DNA of 64,000 nucleotides from Balanoglossus misakiensis (Eukaryota > Hemichordata). Shown here piece after piece: positions 44,601 through 56,210 of the stretch (position 1 is the first letter of the stretch; each line of letters starts with the position of its first letter). The stretch spans positions 186,001 through 250,000 of the forward strand of contig CM082586.2 of the NCBI GenBank assembly GCA_040954595.2, written 5' to 3'. Made by a program: the position numbers and the translations under genes. The notes beneath the pieces were generated by a model. The model did no database searches. It was given only the letters and a program-made list of their open reading frames with translations, and was not told the origin of the DNA.

Positions 44601-47600
44601 TCTACTTGCTCTTTTTTATTCAATTTTGAAATTACTGTGTGTTAAAGGAGATACCAGTCAATTCACTGCTTTGTTAATATTTCATTTATGAACGACCTAA
44701 CTGGCCTATGTAAAAACATATCACACACTGCCATGAATGTTTATTTTGCATCTACCATATTCATTTCAATCCATCATCACAGTTCTCCACATTGTGTTGC
44801 ATTTCATGGTTGAGTCAATTCTCCATCTGCAATCAACACAACTCCAACTACACAACAGTTTCAGTAAAATTGACTCAATTGTCAAACAAAGAGGTTTTAT
44901 TGATTTAATTTACTGATTTAAACCACTGATAAAATTACCCATCCCATCAAACTTTCACCAATTTAATTAGAATCGTATTGAAGCTGATTTTGTTTTTCAA
45001 GACCATTCTTGAACATAACCACACTTTTCTGAAAGGGCGGGAGCTAAAATGAAATGAATGACACTAATTATAAGTCTACACCATGGGCGTACTCTCTGTC
45101 CTTTTATATTTTCACAAACCCTATTAATGTATAAATAACTTCAATACTGCACATGTTGTGGTGGATCCACATCATTTCAACAGCATCCAATTTTTATCAC
45201 AGTATTTTATTACAGTGCGTATTGACACAGATGTACTTCAATATGAGATTATGACATTTTATACTTTTACAGAGCAGGTGTTTTCTTGCCACCAAATGAG
45301 AAGCAGGTCAAATGGTCTTCGCAAACTGAGACATGTGGTCCAATAATCAGCTTGCAATATTTTTTACATGTTGAACTACTTGGCAGCCGACATGTTTAAG
45401 TAATTAAGGCAGTTTCAGTCATAATGAACTGTCTACATTTGATCAAAACTGGCAATGTGATATTAAATTAATAATGTATGTTTCTATGTTTTCCTCATAT
45501 CACTATTAACAACACACGTCAGAAAACCAGTTCTTGCTACTTGATGTGATATAATGATCATTATAACACTAATTTTATTTCCATGCAAAATTCTTACATA
45601 TTGTAACACAGCAAACAACTTCTTTCATAGCTTTATAAAGGAGGGCGTTGTCCAATATTCCTAACTACTGACAACAATCACTTTATATTTATAGTATAAC
45701 CATGCCACTGAACAAATACTTGTTTGATTATTTATTTCCTTGTACATGTCTACTTGATAAATAGGCATTCCAATGAACACTTCAGATATAATGTGCTTCT
45801 AAGACTACTCTACACATTTACTTCCTTTAATGAAAGATCATGACTTGATCAGTTCAATCCAAATACAACTTGATTTTCAGAAAACCTTATTTAAAAATAA
45901 ATACATGTAAATTTCTCATATGCATGTACATATCAGACGGCAACAGAAAATTTCATGCCATCATCTCTAGACTTTATTTCCAGAAAAGTATTAACTGACT
46001 TCAAAGAAAGAAAGAAATTTACAGAAACTGCAGATAAATGGATTCACACTTTAAATTACAAAGCTTAAAGACTATGTGCACTATGGTGATCTGCATGGAA
46101 CAAAATGCTGGTACTAGTAATGTCATGTCCTTGTAGATGTCATCAAAATACCCATAGTAATAATAGAAATCCCAAAATAGACAAACCACATGTTATACCA
46201 TTGCAAATGTATCAAAGAGAAAACAAGTCTGATAATTACACAAGACTGCAGTACTTGTATGTGTTTTGCTTAAAAAATTAAAATAACAACTTTCGTAATT
46301 ACAACGATAAAATCATTTTAGAAATCTCTGATTAGTGATGCATTAACAAATGTTTTTCTTCTTGAAAATTGAGTTTGGTATACGTGCACAGTTGACAGAA
46401 CATGCTGGCCTTTAGTTTACTTATCCTTTCTGTGTAACATCCACAAATCCTCTGTAAAGAATTATCGCTTTCAATTGACAGGAAATGGGTTAGGCAAGAA
46501 CTTTATCTGACTTCCATGTAATGGAAGTGAATGAACCTTAGTTGGCAATGTGGTTGCTTTCTTCTTTGTCAGTCTTATCAATGAAATTATCTCTGACTTG
46601 AATGGTCATTGCGCTATCTGTAGGGAGAGTGGAGATCACAATCCACTCATGCATACCATAAAATCAGTCGTGTGAAAAATCAAATGCAATTGGCCGTTAT
46701 GAGATAACACCAGTGTTTTCATATTATCCAATCTCAAGAATTTTATCATAAATTTCTACAACACTGACCAATTTTTTTCTGATTTAATTCAAGTGGTTTT
46801 GTAAAGGTTAATGACTGTTAATGTTTGTAGAACACCAAACAGATATGCGTAACAAATATAAGAAGACAATAAAATGAGTGATAAATATTCAAACTTCACA
46901 GTGCAAGATACCACAGTTATAGTTATTAAAAATCAATTTTCAATGTATGAATGGAATAATACATGTAACACCTTGCAGTGTTCAAAATTTAACTGACAAT
47001 GACATCAATCAAACCACACAATATTTCTACTGGTACAATAATTCAATAATTAGCAGTAATGATCTTTCTCGTTTGAACAGATCAAACAATTTCAGGTTCT
47101 TAAATAATCAAACCACAACAACTTTGTAGCTTATACATCATCTTGAGTGGGAATGAAAATTTCACTATAAAGCTCCCATGATCTTCATAGTTTCAGCCTT
47201 AAATAATCTATTGATCAAGTCTATTGTGATAAGAATGACTGTTGTATTTAAAATAAGCTGTAAATAGCTTCCTAATACAAATCATGTGAGAATAACACAA
47301 TATAACATCCAAGGAAAGATAAAAATCAATAATGTGCCAAATGCTCCCAGATATTATCACTTATAAGATAATACTTCACAATCATCCTTGTAAATTACAA
47401 AATTAATGTCCGCTACAGTAAAGCACCCTTGCTTTTCTTATTTAAAACATTTTCTGTTCAGTCCACTCCAAGTTAAAGTTTAGGGTGCGATCACGACTGA
47501 TCACAGTTCAGATAAATAAAATCGACCAAGCTGGTTGATCGAATTTATATATCTCTGTGACTGTGACATAACACAGAACAATTCTCAACATTCCATTTTG

Positions 47601-48377
47601 AAATGAACAGCCTGTCAGTATCATCACAGACCATATGTTAAAATGTTTTTGGTAGGATAAAGAGCTCGTTTTGTTGGAGAAAAGAGTGCAATGCAAATGT
47701 TTATTATCGAGTCTGATTCTGCCCGACTGCCGCCCGAAAGACTTTATCTCTCACTCAGCGCCAGTGTTTGTACGGTATCCATTCTGTAAAGATAAGGCTA
47801 CTGTGCTAGTGTCTGTAGATTTCACGTTCGGTCGATATTGAAATGTTGTATAAGTATCATTCATATGTCTTCCGATCCGGATCGGATCAAATTATTGGAC
47901 AAAAAGAAATAAAACTAATGATTTTATCCACTCTGACATTATGGGGAGTGGTTGGTTTTCCCCGGAGAACTTATTTTTAACACCAATGATTTTAACGTCG
48001 GATCATGCAGCCAGACGATATCCCACTCCCCCAGTCAAAACATTCTCCTGGTTCCATATTTGTTTACATGGTAAATATGAATTCCGATTCTACTTTCCAC
48101 GACAAGCACGACACTAAATTTCTGTAGAAAACTCTAAAACATATGTACAGAGTAAAATCATGATCGTGTGGTGGGGACACACCTCATGACTAATGATGTT
48201 TTGATCGCCATCTACCACTCACAGTGTACAGGACGGTACGATGAAACTTACCTCTTCCAGAGCGGAAATGGTGTTGCGACAATATCCCATTTTGCCGACA
48301 AAATTCGACGTTGTTGGAGAAGAAAGATCATCTCGAGTCTCCTCTAAGAACTCGGTAACACTGATCAGGTCCGGCAT
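35637..48377 (-). CDS. ASAP1/ASAP2: Arf GTPase-activating protein with SH3, ankyrin repeats and PH domain (ASAP1/ASAP2 type)
   Basis: Twenty-two minus-strand exons join to 1004 aa, close to human ASAP2 and shorter than ASAP1. Order: BAR domain (about 20-270, with [11 protein letters not shown]), PH domain (about 304-400), ArfGAP, ankyrin repeats (about 550-690), proline-rich linker, SH3 (about 945-1004, ending VSFVHILSE). The ArfGAP zinc finger is intact: C439, C442, C459, C462, with arginine finger R467. The protein stimulates GTP hydrolysis on Arf1/Arf5 at phosphoinositide-containing membranes and affects focal adhesions and endocytic recycling through SH3 partners such as FAK/PYK2. The start [10 protein letters not shown] matches the ASAP2 N-terminus; the extra ASAP1 leader is absent. 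The tandem (E/D)LPPKP repeats of vertebrate ASAP1 are also absent. It looks like a pre-duplication ASAP. Confidence 0.94.
38918..39085 (-). other. ASAP1/ASAP2: In-frame, stop-free 168-nt ASAP intron (possible exitron)
   Basis: Between exons 12 and 13 the donor GTATGT and acceptor TTGACAG enclose 168 nt, a multiple of three, with no stop codon in the ASAP frame. Removing it joins SSSM to [13 protein letters not shown], which aligns with known ASAP proteins. Keeping it would add 56 residues between the ArfGAP and ankyrin domains. Confidence 0.6.
43332..43565. repeat. 117-bp tandem duplication (two copies)
   Basis: Copies at 43332-43448 and 43449-43565 both start TACATTCATGTCTAGGG and end CAGGATGGC. 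They differ at about three positions (CAACAC against CAGCAG). Because 117 is a multiple of three, a 111-codon plus-strand frame (43364-43699) stays open across both; it is not considered a gene. Confidence 0.92.
43803..43816. promoter_or_regulatory. X-box-like motif in ASAP intron 1
   Basis: GTGACCATGGCAAC fits GTNRCC-AT-RGYAAC. It is a single site with no known target and could be chance. Confidence 0.25.
47871..47886. repeat. Perfect 16-bp palindrome
   Basis: TCCGATCCGGATCGGA equals its own reverse complement. It lies about 370 bp inside ASAP intron 1, near the shared ASAP/NSMCE2 promoter. It may be a dimeric factor site; no family is assigned. Confidence 0.5.
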
Positions 48378-48920
48378 TGTGGTGCCAACATTTAAAGTTT
48401 CATAAAACGATTACTGATCGACCGATCTACAGTTCAAAACACCAGATCACCAACTCCAGGAAACAACTTTTGAAATCAATATGTGCGCATGTGTATATGT
48501 ATTAAAAAGTCTCGGCGATTGCGAGAAGTTGCGTGATTTGTGCAACCGCGGAAATTTCAGATGGTGGTTTGTTTACATCTGAACAGAAGTATCGTTACAT
48601 TCGTATTTTAGGAGCGTTTTGAAGCTGACAACGTCATCAAATAGAAATTGTCGATACCTCATTAGCACGGTTACTGTCTTGGTCGGTTGGTAGGTACGTT
48701 AATTTCATTTAATTGAAGTTGGGACATTGATCATTTTCACAGCATGCAGTGGGTTATGGAGGCAGCTGGAGTTCAGTAGCTCGAGGTTTTGCCTTGGTTT
48801 GTGTATTTGTTGTCTTTAGCTTGTTAAAGAACCTCTAGTATTCTGTATTAATATCACAAGTTTGTGTATGTTCAGGCCATCATCTATAAGGTCCCAGTCG
48901 ATCATCTGTAAGTTATCGTC
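48378..48920. promoter_or_regulatory. Bidirectional promoter between ASAP and NSMCE2
   Basis: 543 bp separate the two divergent start codons and must hold both 5' UTRs and both promoters. The ASAP side is CG-rich (GGCGATTGCGAG, CCGCGGAAAT with an ETS-like GGAA). No TATA box is evident. The transcription starts cannot be placed. Confidence 0.6.
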
Positions 48921-50752
48921 ATGACAACAGCAGGACCAGGCTTTCACGATGATGTTAATTTCACTGTAGTAGATAATGCTATCAATCAGCTGCAGAAGAT
49001 GAACCAGTTTATAGAGACTGGGATGACAGCATGTATGGATGTGGCCCTGGACTTGGAAGAGAGTACAAGTAAGAACAAAATGGATAATTACAGATACATA
49101 TGACCCCAACAATTACATGAAGTTGTCAGATCCTGGTGCTTTCAATTGCTATGATCTAACTGGACAATTCAACCACGTTGTTCAGCCTATGCCCCAAATT
49201 ACTGCTGAGAGCAAAAATGTGCATGTTAACAACCAAAGAAAAAGTAATGTAGTGATAAAGTTATTGATGAAGCAGCACACTTATTAATGCAGTTGTATTT
49301 TTATCATTCTTCAACAGTGGATCATGCTGAACAGGTAAATGAACTTAAAGACCAGATGAAAGACTATGTTCAAATGGAGAGAGATTTGACAGACTTCACA
49401 AAGGCTGTCGAGAATGTCAAACATAAGGTTAGTTATCACTCGTAATAAGATCTCTTAGTAAGAATAATTCTGTTTCCAGGATGAGAGTTCAGCCTTGGCC
49501 TCACATGTTGACCTTTGGCCGCCTATGTGCATAGATACCCGGGCAGCACAGTCTGAAAATACCCAGTTAGAAAAAACACACATGCAGTAGTGAAGGTTTC
49601 ATTAAAAGCAATCAGCATTACTTTGTCCAGTAATATCAGATTTCAAAAGGCAAACCTAGATTGGCCAATTATGTTGATTTCTCTTGATGAGCGGATATCA
49701 AGTAACCTCATTATCTCTTATAATATAAATGTCAAGACAAGATGATACTGGGGCTCATTAAAACCAAACGACTATTACCAGTAATTGGAGTAAATGGGAC
49801 ATTTAGTTATGGGGAAAGATATATTTTTGGAATCATTTAAAGCTTGGATTGGCCTAAATTTTCATCTCTATTTAATTCATTATTGGAAGAGTTTCCTGTC
49901 ATGATAAGGTCATTATTTGTACATGTAAGTTGGTAACCGCCAGATATAATTATTTCATTGTTTGATTCCTTTTTTTTTTAAATCTCAGATCGGAGTAACA
50001 CCGTTAGGAGACAAGATTGACGTTGAAACCATGTTGAAATGTGAACTTCAAGGCAAAGCTGGTAGCAGTGTTGCAAACTTTGCAAATCACCAAAGAATTC
50101 AAGAACTAAACGAGAAACTCTGGCAGATCAATCACCCTGGTAAGATTCAGCTCATATCAGTAATTGAAGCTGTTTTCATAGAGCCATGCTTCTTCAAATG
50201 GGTTCCTTCATCCCTTGTTAAATTCTTTGTCATCATTGTCCATTTTAGGTGAAACAGCGCCCTCACAGTTCACATCAACCAATGTTGAGGACGAAGATCT
50301 AGTGATGTCACAAGCGCCACTGAATACAAAGTGTCCAATAACGCAACAAGATATGGTTGATCCAGTTAAGAACAAGATATGTCAGCATAGTTATGAGAGG
50401 AAGGCTATATTACAACACATTGCTGGTGGTCGAGGCAAGAGAAAGTGAGTATGTCTTTTGGTACAGAAAGGCTGAACAAAGAATGTAATGTTTATTCACA
50501 GTATATTCTCATCCAATCTCAGAAACCTAGAAATGGTTCTTATCTAGGTGAAAGAGTGCTTTTTTGATGTATTTACAGTGTGTACTCCATTAACCAAATG
50601 TCTCATTTGTTATTGGTAGATGTCCGGTAGCTGGTTGTGGAAATGGCAAGCCAGTTGAAAAGAAACACTTAGAAGACAATGTTGCCCTGAAACATACCAT
50701 AGAGAGAAGAAACAGGCTGGCCAGTCAACGAGGTGGCCATCGTCGCAAATAG
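48921..50752 (+). CDS. NSMCE2: E3 SUMO-protein ligase NSE2 (MMS21), SMC5/6 complex subunit
   Basis: Five exons (48921-49068, 49318-49427, 49989-50139, 50249-50444, 50620-50752) encode 245 aa; human NSMCE2 has 247. The N-terminal half is helical and would bind the SMC5 coiled coil. The SP-RING domain follows from about residue 160: CPIT at 165-168, then C181, H183, C203 and C208, matching the zinc ligands of human NSE2. The tail is basic. The protein SUMOylates SMC5/6, cohesin and repair factors in the nucleus and supports homologous recombination and telomere maintenance. The start ATG opens MTTAGPGFHDD and leads without stops into the conserved MDVALDLEES segment. Upstream it is divergent from ASAP; downstream Tribbles has the same orientation, as in human. 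Confidence 0.94.
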
Positions 50753-51047
50753 ACAGATGAAATCAAGATGTGGACTTCGGAATGGAGTCCTGCACTTGAT
50801 CAGAAATAAAAGGCCTGTGAACACGATAGACATGACTTTGCTGTCACGGATGTTACAGCGCCACCAAGTGGCCAAATTTACATTTGGTAGTAGCCTTACA
50901 TGTTTGTGGCTATCATAGATTGTAGTTAGCGCAGTGGAGAATACTGGCAACTTGTTAGACATGTTACTTACTTATCATCTCATATATGTTTCTTTCTTCT
51001 ATTGTTCATTCATTTACCGCAGTTGGTGTTTATAAGATTGATATTTT

Positions 51048-51053
51048 AATAAA
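51048..51053 (+). terminator. NSMCE2: NSMCE2 poly(A) signal
   Basis: AATAAA about 300 nt after the NSMCE2 stop, followed by a U/GU-rich stretch (ATTGTGTTTCCCTTTTC). Confidence 0.6.
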
Positions 51054-51079
51054 AAGACAAATACATTGTGTTTCCCTTT

Positions 51080-54000
51080 TCTGGTATTTCCATTTCTCGT
51101 AATTGGTCGACGATGAACGCTTAGTCGATGCACGTAGATCACGTCACTGTTGAAATATTACTGGCAGAATGGGATAAAACACCCTGCCGGAGTTTAGTTC
51201 CTCCTTATCAGGCACTCGACGTCATTGTCACTTGAATAGAAAATATGACACACTCTTGTCAAAATTAGCAGCAGTCGTGATGTGCACATTGCTATTAATA
51301 GCATTTGCTACGAATGCAGCACTGTTCGGTCGATTGCTGCAGAAATACTTCAGCGAAGCAGCGTAACAACCCTTCGGAACCTTTTTGCTGCCAATCTTCA
51401 TGGTCAGCCTCCCATGGTTACGCGATTAAAAATGCGACCACCACACTCGATAAAGATCTATGGCAAGACCGACCTATACCTTGATATCGAGGCCTGCATT
51501 GCAGGGGAAAGGTGGCATGAAACCTACCACGTTTATTTACTCACAGACAAAGACAACTATTTGTGATTTACTTTGGCTCGAGGATGTAGTAATTTAGAAA
51601 ACAAACAAACATTCAGTTCAGACATAAACACAAACTAAGACATAAACACAAATATCGCACCTAGCACACCTCGAACAATGATTAGTAATACACATATATA
51701 TAAAGCTTGTTCTCACTAAAAAGTTAATAAGCAGGACTGGACATTTAAACAAATATTTACATGATATGATGTTGAAGTCGGGTGTGAACAGCCAAATATA
51801 TCGTGTGCTAGAATAACAGGTTTGGTCTAATCCCGATTGTGCCAGGTGTTAGCGGTTCTATCTACCAAACTCGATCGTTTCCCTCTGGCTTTGGACTCTA
51901 CGGGAACACAGAATCACAAGGAAGTATTGTAGACTGAAGTACAACTACTTTACAATCCCTCCATCACCATATTCTAATGGAACATTGTCGAATTCCGTAT
52001 TCCAATAAAAAAACTTCCGACACCTCGTCTCCGATGAGGGGATACATTTTGGCTAACAGCGGTTTTTGTATAAACCGGGAACTGAATTCTCAACGGAACT
52101 TTGTTATTGCCAGCTGAAAACGTACTGCGAATGTGAGCTCACCGTCAGAGGAAGAGCTCAGCCAGCTGTTGTGAAAAAAGCGCCCATCATTATTTCCGTA
52201 GTCGACAAAAGCCCTTGCAGTGCGGATGTGGATCAAGACTGTTTCTATGGCTACATGGTCGAATGCATCTTACCCAAGGATGCGCAGTGGACTTTTGTTG
52301 GTTTCCATCAGCATTGAAGTCCACAAAAGTGGCCGTGACACTTCCGAAACTATTTCTGATGTGATGACAAAGAAATATGAAGAAGCCGGAATTTCATATT
52401 TGAGACAAGATAGCCGTAACCATGTCAACTCTCTAGCATAACTAGCCACGGCGATGAGCTTATTAGAGATGCTGTACATGAAAACTCATCATCATAAATG
52501 AAAACACGTGATAATCCCTTTTCTCCATTTTCCAAATGCGCATGCCAGTGTCATTCTACATGTTTCATTGTCCACCAGTTGTGTAATAAACACGTGGCGT
52601 GTGTAAGACAGGAAGCCATACACCTGAGTCACGCACCACGTGTATACTTTAATACGACGCTTCATAAAAATATCGACAATAAAATAGTTTTGGAGGAAGC
52701 AGCTGTGTCGGATAAGTGGTAATAATCTGGGATTTGATGGATTTGTCTGTTGGAAGTCGATTTCACCCGGAAACCACCAACTGCAACCCGTGCTGCAATA
52801 AGCATTGCAGCTGAGACAATATACATGCAGACATTTACAGAATTGAAATTTCACGGCAAATTAACGAACGTGGATCAACACTGCGGATGAGATTTCAAAT
52901 GGTGCCGGCATATGAGCGGTGCGTTGTGATGGTAATTAGATGTATTAAAGTGATCATATCTAAGATCAAGTTGTGAATCATGGTTGATGATGGTTTGTTG
53001 TGTGTATACCAGCAAAAACCAACAATTATTTTACAAGTTATGAACTCGGACCTGCTATCTTCTGTCGTACTAATTCTGGCGTAAAATTTTGTCTCTGTCG
53101 CTTTCTGTCCCCTGTCTTTATGTGCAAATGTCTGCCTGTTCAGTCTACCTGTGTGTGTATGGATGTATGCATGCATGATTACTGAAGTCATGATACGCAG
53201 CATGATGGTGATGTCACGACATCATACTATTTAGGGAAAATGTACACTTAACAATGAATCCTTTATATCACGAATTCCCTTGCCAATATGACAAGAGCAG
53301 ATCATGTAGAATGACTTTGCTGGGAAGATATCGATCGAATTGATCGAAAATCCCGGCATGCAAAATAGGCTTAATGTTCTCAAATTGCAGGAAGATGTGT
53401 TGCGGTGATAGAAGGAGCCGTCCGAATTTAGGGATGTTGGAAAAGTATGATTTGATATTCAAAACATGAAAAATGTATGTTTTTGCGAACTAACTGGACG
53501 CGCTTGACGATGCAAGTGTCACGTACGCATCGCTATACTAGTAGTATGTGCATGCGCATTGTCTCATAAAGGTGTTTCGAAATCCCCCAACATGCACCAA
53601 TCCCACGCATACAGCAGACTTTATGTGGGTAATACTAATCAGTTTTGAAATCGTAGACGCATACTAGTAAATGAGATGTCTATCACCAGGCCATTTTTGT
53701 TCTTTCTGTCAGTGGAGTTTTCATTTGTACTGTACATGTATCCTGTTTATATTATTCTGTCATGACAATATCACTTAGGGTCAATGTACGTACAGGACAA
53801 TGAAAATGAAGGTGATGATGATTTTATACATTTGCACGATACGTCAGTCCACTCACTGGAAATAGTATGAACGCAGTCTTTGTCATGACCACGAAAGTAT
53901 GACGTTTTCCAGCAAGTACAAAACACCAAAATGATCGTCGTGACAAGTCTGATGATATCTATGTTGTTTTGTGAGTGAAACTCTTCGGAAACACAGCATG

Positions 54001-55440
54001 CATATCAAATAGTACAATGGAGAAATATGAACAAACATGTATCTATATTCTTATACCACAGTTCTTTTATTTAGAATAGTGTCAATCCAGTTCAATATTT
54101 GACATGAATTGTATGCGCGAAGAATAAGTTTTACAATTTGCATCAAAAGTTGCTGTTTTTCAAGGTTTAACTTTTTGCTATGTAAAATCCATCGCAGTCA
54201 AGTTCACCATGTTTACGCGATAATGACCTCCGAACTGAGCTGACCTTACCAAGATGAAAGAACACCTCAGTACGTCTGCAACTTAAAATGTTCATGAGAA
54301 CTTGACCGTGGCACGTTGCTTTCCAATGTCGATAATAATGACTTCCGGTGTTGTCGGTCAACGTGATGCCACGGACGTGTCGTTTTCTATAGCGAAAGTA
54401 CCGCGCGTCATCCATGATATGATTAAATGAATGTGTGATAGTCCTCGGCAAGTTTGACTTTGGGCGTTTTCAAGGTTGAAGAGGTTGTTTATTTCCCCCA
54501 GTCGGCTAACATTTCTTTTAAAATAAGATTTTAACCCCGGGTTGTTGTTTATATCTTGGCGATTGAAAGTCTTATTTACGTCCTTGACAATATTACTTTT
54601 TCGTCGCGTTGATATCATTCATTCGATAGATTACACGTATGTTATCAGGGGCATGGAGAAATAAATACTAAAAATAAAATGTATGCGTCAAAACTATACA
54701 CAGCATGGCGGGTTTTTCTAAATAATGACTATGATTGTGCACGTATGTGCTCAAATGGTTTCCAGACGCAAAATGATATCATACATTTGTTCGATCTGTT
54801 AAAACATTCAACCATGGCATTAACCTACGCAAACACAGCGATTTCATGGCAAGTCGAAATTAGATCCAACAAAATGATTGTGTGACTCTAGTAATAATTG
54901 TGTTTGAGACGCCCGTTGTATCGATTAATTGAACGTTTCTATTATCGTTGTCGATAATTATACCTTTCCGTTTTCATCATTGTTTATATTTTGCAAATGT
55001 TGGAATATTGCGGCCATTTCAACGCCTGCCAATTCTTTAAAATCGTTGACATTTGGTGACGTCCTCATAAGATATTGTCTAGTTTCATCATAAGAATACG
55101 CATCCAACAATGATATTGACAACTTGACGTCGGAAATGTACAAATTTATTCTGTTCGAGAGGCATGGTGATTTTATATTGTGATGCATGTAGTTACATTC
55201 CTGGCCCCGTAAAGTAAAGTCAACTTTCGTGTTCCATAAGAATACAAGTACTATTGCGAAATTATTTTGTTGTCGTTGTGAACAAAAACATCGTCTGCTA
55301 GAACGTGACGCGTTTCGCGTTCTCTGAGTGCCTTGACCACACGATGACCGACGTGAAATACACAGGCCCGGAAGTTCACTTGCAGTCAATGACAACAATC
55401 TGTTTTTCTATTGGCCAGCATAAATTAGCACCATTCCTCA
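51080..55440. other. NSMCE2-Tribbles intergenic region
   Basis: About 4.4 kb without a recognised gene. Parts at 51.1-52.9 kb and 54.1-55.4 kb are richer in CG and carry ORFs of 70-146 codons on both strands (for example 51282-51566 plus, 52066-52317 plus, 52492-52854 minus, 54167-54451 minus). None resembles a known family. A 7-bp-arm hairpin (ATTATCG, loop TTGT, CGATAAT) lies at 54941-54958. The region may hold Tribbles regulatory DNA. Confidence 0.4.
54958..55398 (-). other. Unrecognised 146-codon minus-strand frame
   Basis: An ATG-initiated frame ending in a stop, divergent from Tribbles. The last 50 or so residues (containing LLDAYSYDETRQYLMR) look fairly protein-like, whereas the first part is rich in S, R and C. 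I recognise no family and no good splice donor. It could be chance or an unannotated small gene. Confidence 0.12.
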
Positions 55441-55465
55441 AAAACCGCCGTGTCGTCGTTTAGGC

Positions 55466-55473
55466 TGACGTCA
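55466..55473. promoter_or_regulatory. Perfect cAMP response element (CRE)
   Basis: The palindrome TGACGTCA is the full consensus for CREB/ATF dimers. It stands 25 bp upstream of the first CArG box and about 1.3 kb upstream of the Tribbles ATG. Confidence 0.55.
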
Positions 55474-55497
55474 GAGCTTGTTCATCGCGCCACAGTG

Positions 55498-55507
55498 CCA
55501 TATATGG
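55498..55507. promoter_or_regulatory. CArG box 1 (SRF site)
   Basis: CCATATATGG is a perfect CC(A/T)6GG. SRF binds this element in immediate-early gene promoters. It is paired with an identical site 61 bp downstream. Confidence 0.6.
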
Positions 55508-55541
55508 AAAAGTCTGTTCCTAATACGGCTAATCATTTTAA

Positions 55542-56210
55542 TTAGTTGTCCATATTTGCCATATATGGAGGGCGGCGTGAATCATTGAGGTTCCATCGCG
55601 TCATCAAAGATTCACATGACCAACGTTGTATGTTGCAATCACTTGCGTTGCCATTCTTGTTTGATTGCTGCTGTTTTTTGCCCAGTTTCTGCTTACACGT
55701 AAACAAACTAGTTCGTAGTTTTCCTATGATAGTTTTTAAGTACACGAACGCTGATTTTTGCAACTGATATTCGGAATTATCAAGCACAGCACTAGAGAAG
55801 AAATCATTGCGGGTTGTATGGCTTTTGTTTGTTTCATTTAGTGTGAAATATACAAAGCAATTTTTTTTTAAAATCCTGCGCACTCGCGGATTGATATTTG
55901 GAAGGGAGGTGTGGATCTTCTGGATTCGTCGTTCATCCCTGCGAGAGGAATCGTAGTGTAGCCACGTTGCACAATGGCGAACACCGGTTACAACAAACCT
56001 ACTCCCTGCTTCTAAGCGGGATAAGCCGACGATTCTGGCTATCCTGGAGCGGGAACAGCGCACAGAATATTGGTAGACGATCTCGGGAACACGTCGGGTA
56101 AGATAGAAGGTTTCAATCTGGGGATACAACCGAACTACGTGTGTACCGGACGAGGGAATCCTCAATCGTGCAGCAGGACTCGTTTGCAGGTTTGCGTCAT
56201 CATCTAGCAA
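55542..56210 (-). other. 222-codon minus-strand open frame, probably not a gene
   Basis: The longest ATG-to-stop frame that I cannot assign to a known gene. It lies antisense to the region upstream of Tribbles. Its translation is rich in R, S and N with no domain, signal peptide or repeat recognised. The region is relatively CG-rich, which reduces chance stop codons. Most likely a chance frame; an antisense transcript is possible. Confidence 0.12.
55559..55568. promoter_or_regulatory. CArG box 2 (SRF site)
   Basis: A second perfect CCATATATGG, identical to the first. Together with the CRE it makes a 103-bp cluster typical of serum- and calcium-induced promoters. The inner TATATGG could also serve as a weak TATA element. 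Confidence 0.6.

Larger units (their letters stand above)
42852..48251 (-). other. ASAP1/ASAP2: ASAP intron 1 (5.4 kb)
   Basis: The largest ASAP intron, between the start exon and exon 2. It holds a 117-bp tandem duplication (43332-43565), an X-box-like site (43803-43816) and a 16-bp palindrome (47871-47886). No additional exon was recognised. Short plus-strand frames such as 44264-44464 and 46947-47129 are unlike known proteins. Confidence 0.7.
35637..48377 (-). other. ASAP1/ASAP2: ASAP exon map
   Basis: Coding exons in transcript order (window coordinates, minus strand): 48252-48377, 42779-42851, 42421-42569, 41861-41985, 41644-41719, 41356-41409, 41098-41183, 40560-40719, 40198-40456, 39818-40045, 39379-39512, 39086-39186, 38737-38917, 38311-38512, 37975-38174, 37576-37774, 37309-37464, 36998-37088, 36643-36743, 36263-36384, 35856-35972, 35637-35711. 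All introns are GT-AG and the lengths sum to 3015 nt. Exons 1-8 encode BAR, 9-10 PH, 10-12 ArfGAP, 13-15 ankyrin repeats, 16-20 the linker, 21-22 SH3. The weakest boundary is the acceptor of exon 8, where a T-rich run is coding. The intron at 38918-39085 is in frame and stop-free. Confidence 0.85.

Noticed and set aside
51282-51566. 94-codon plus-strand frame after NSMCE2
   Set aside because: No recognised motif and no splice support; located in a CG-richer patch where chance frames are longer.
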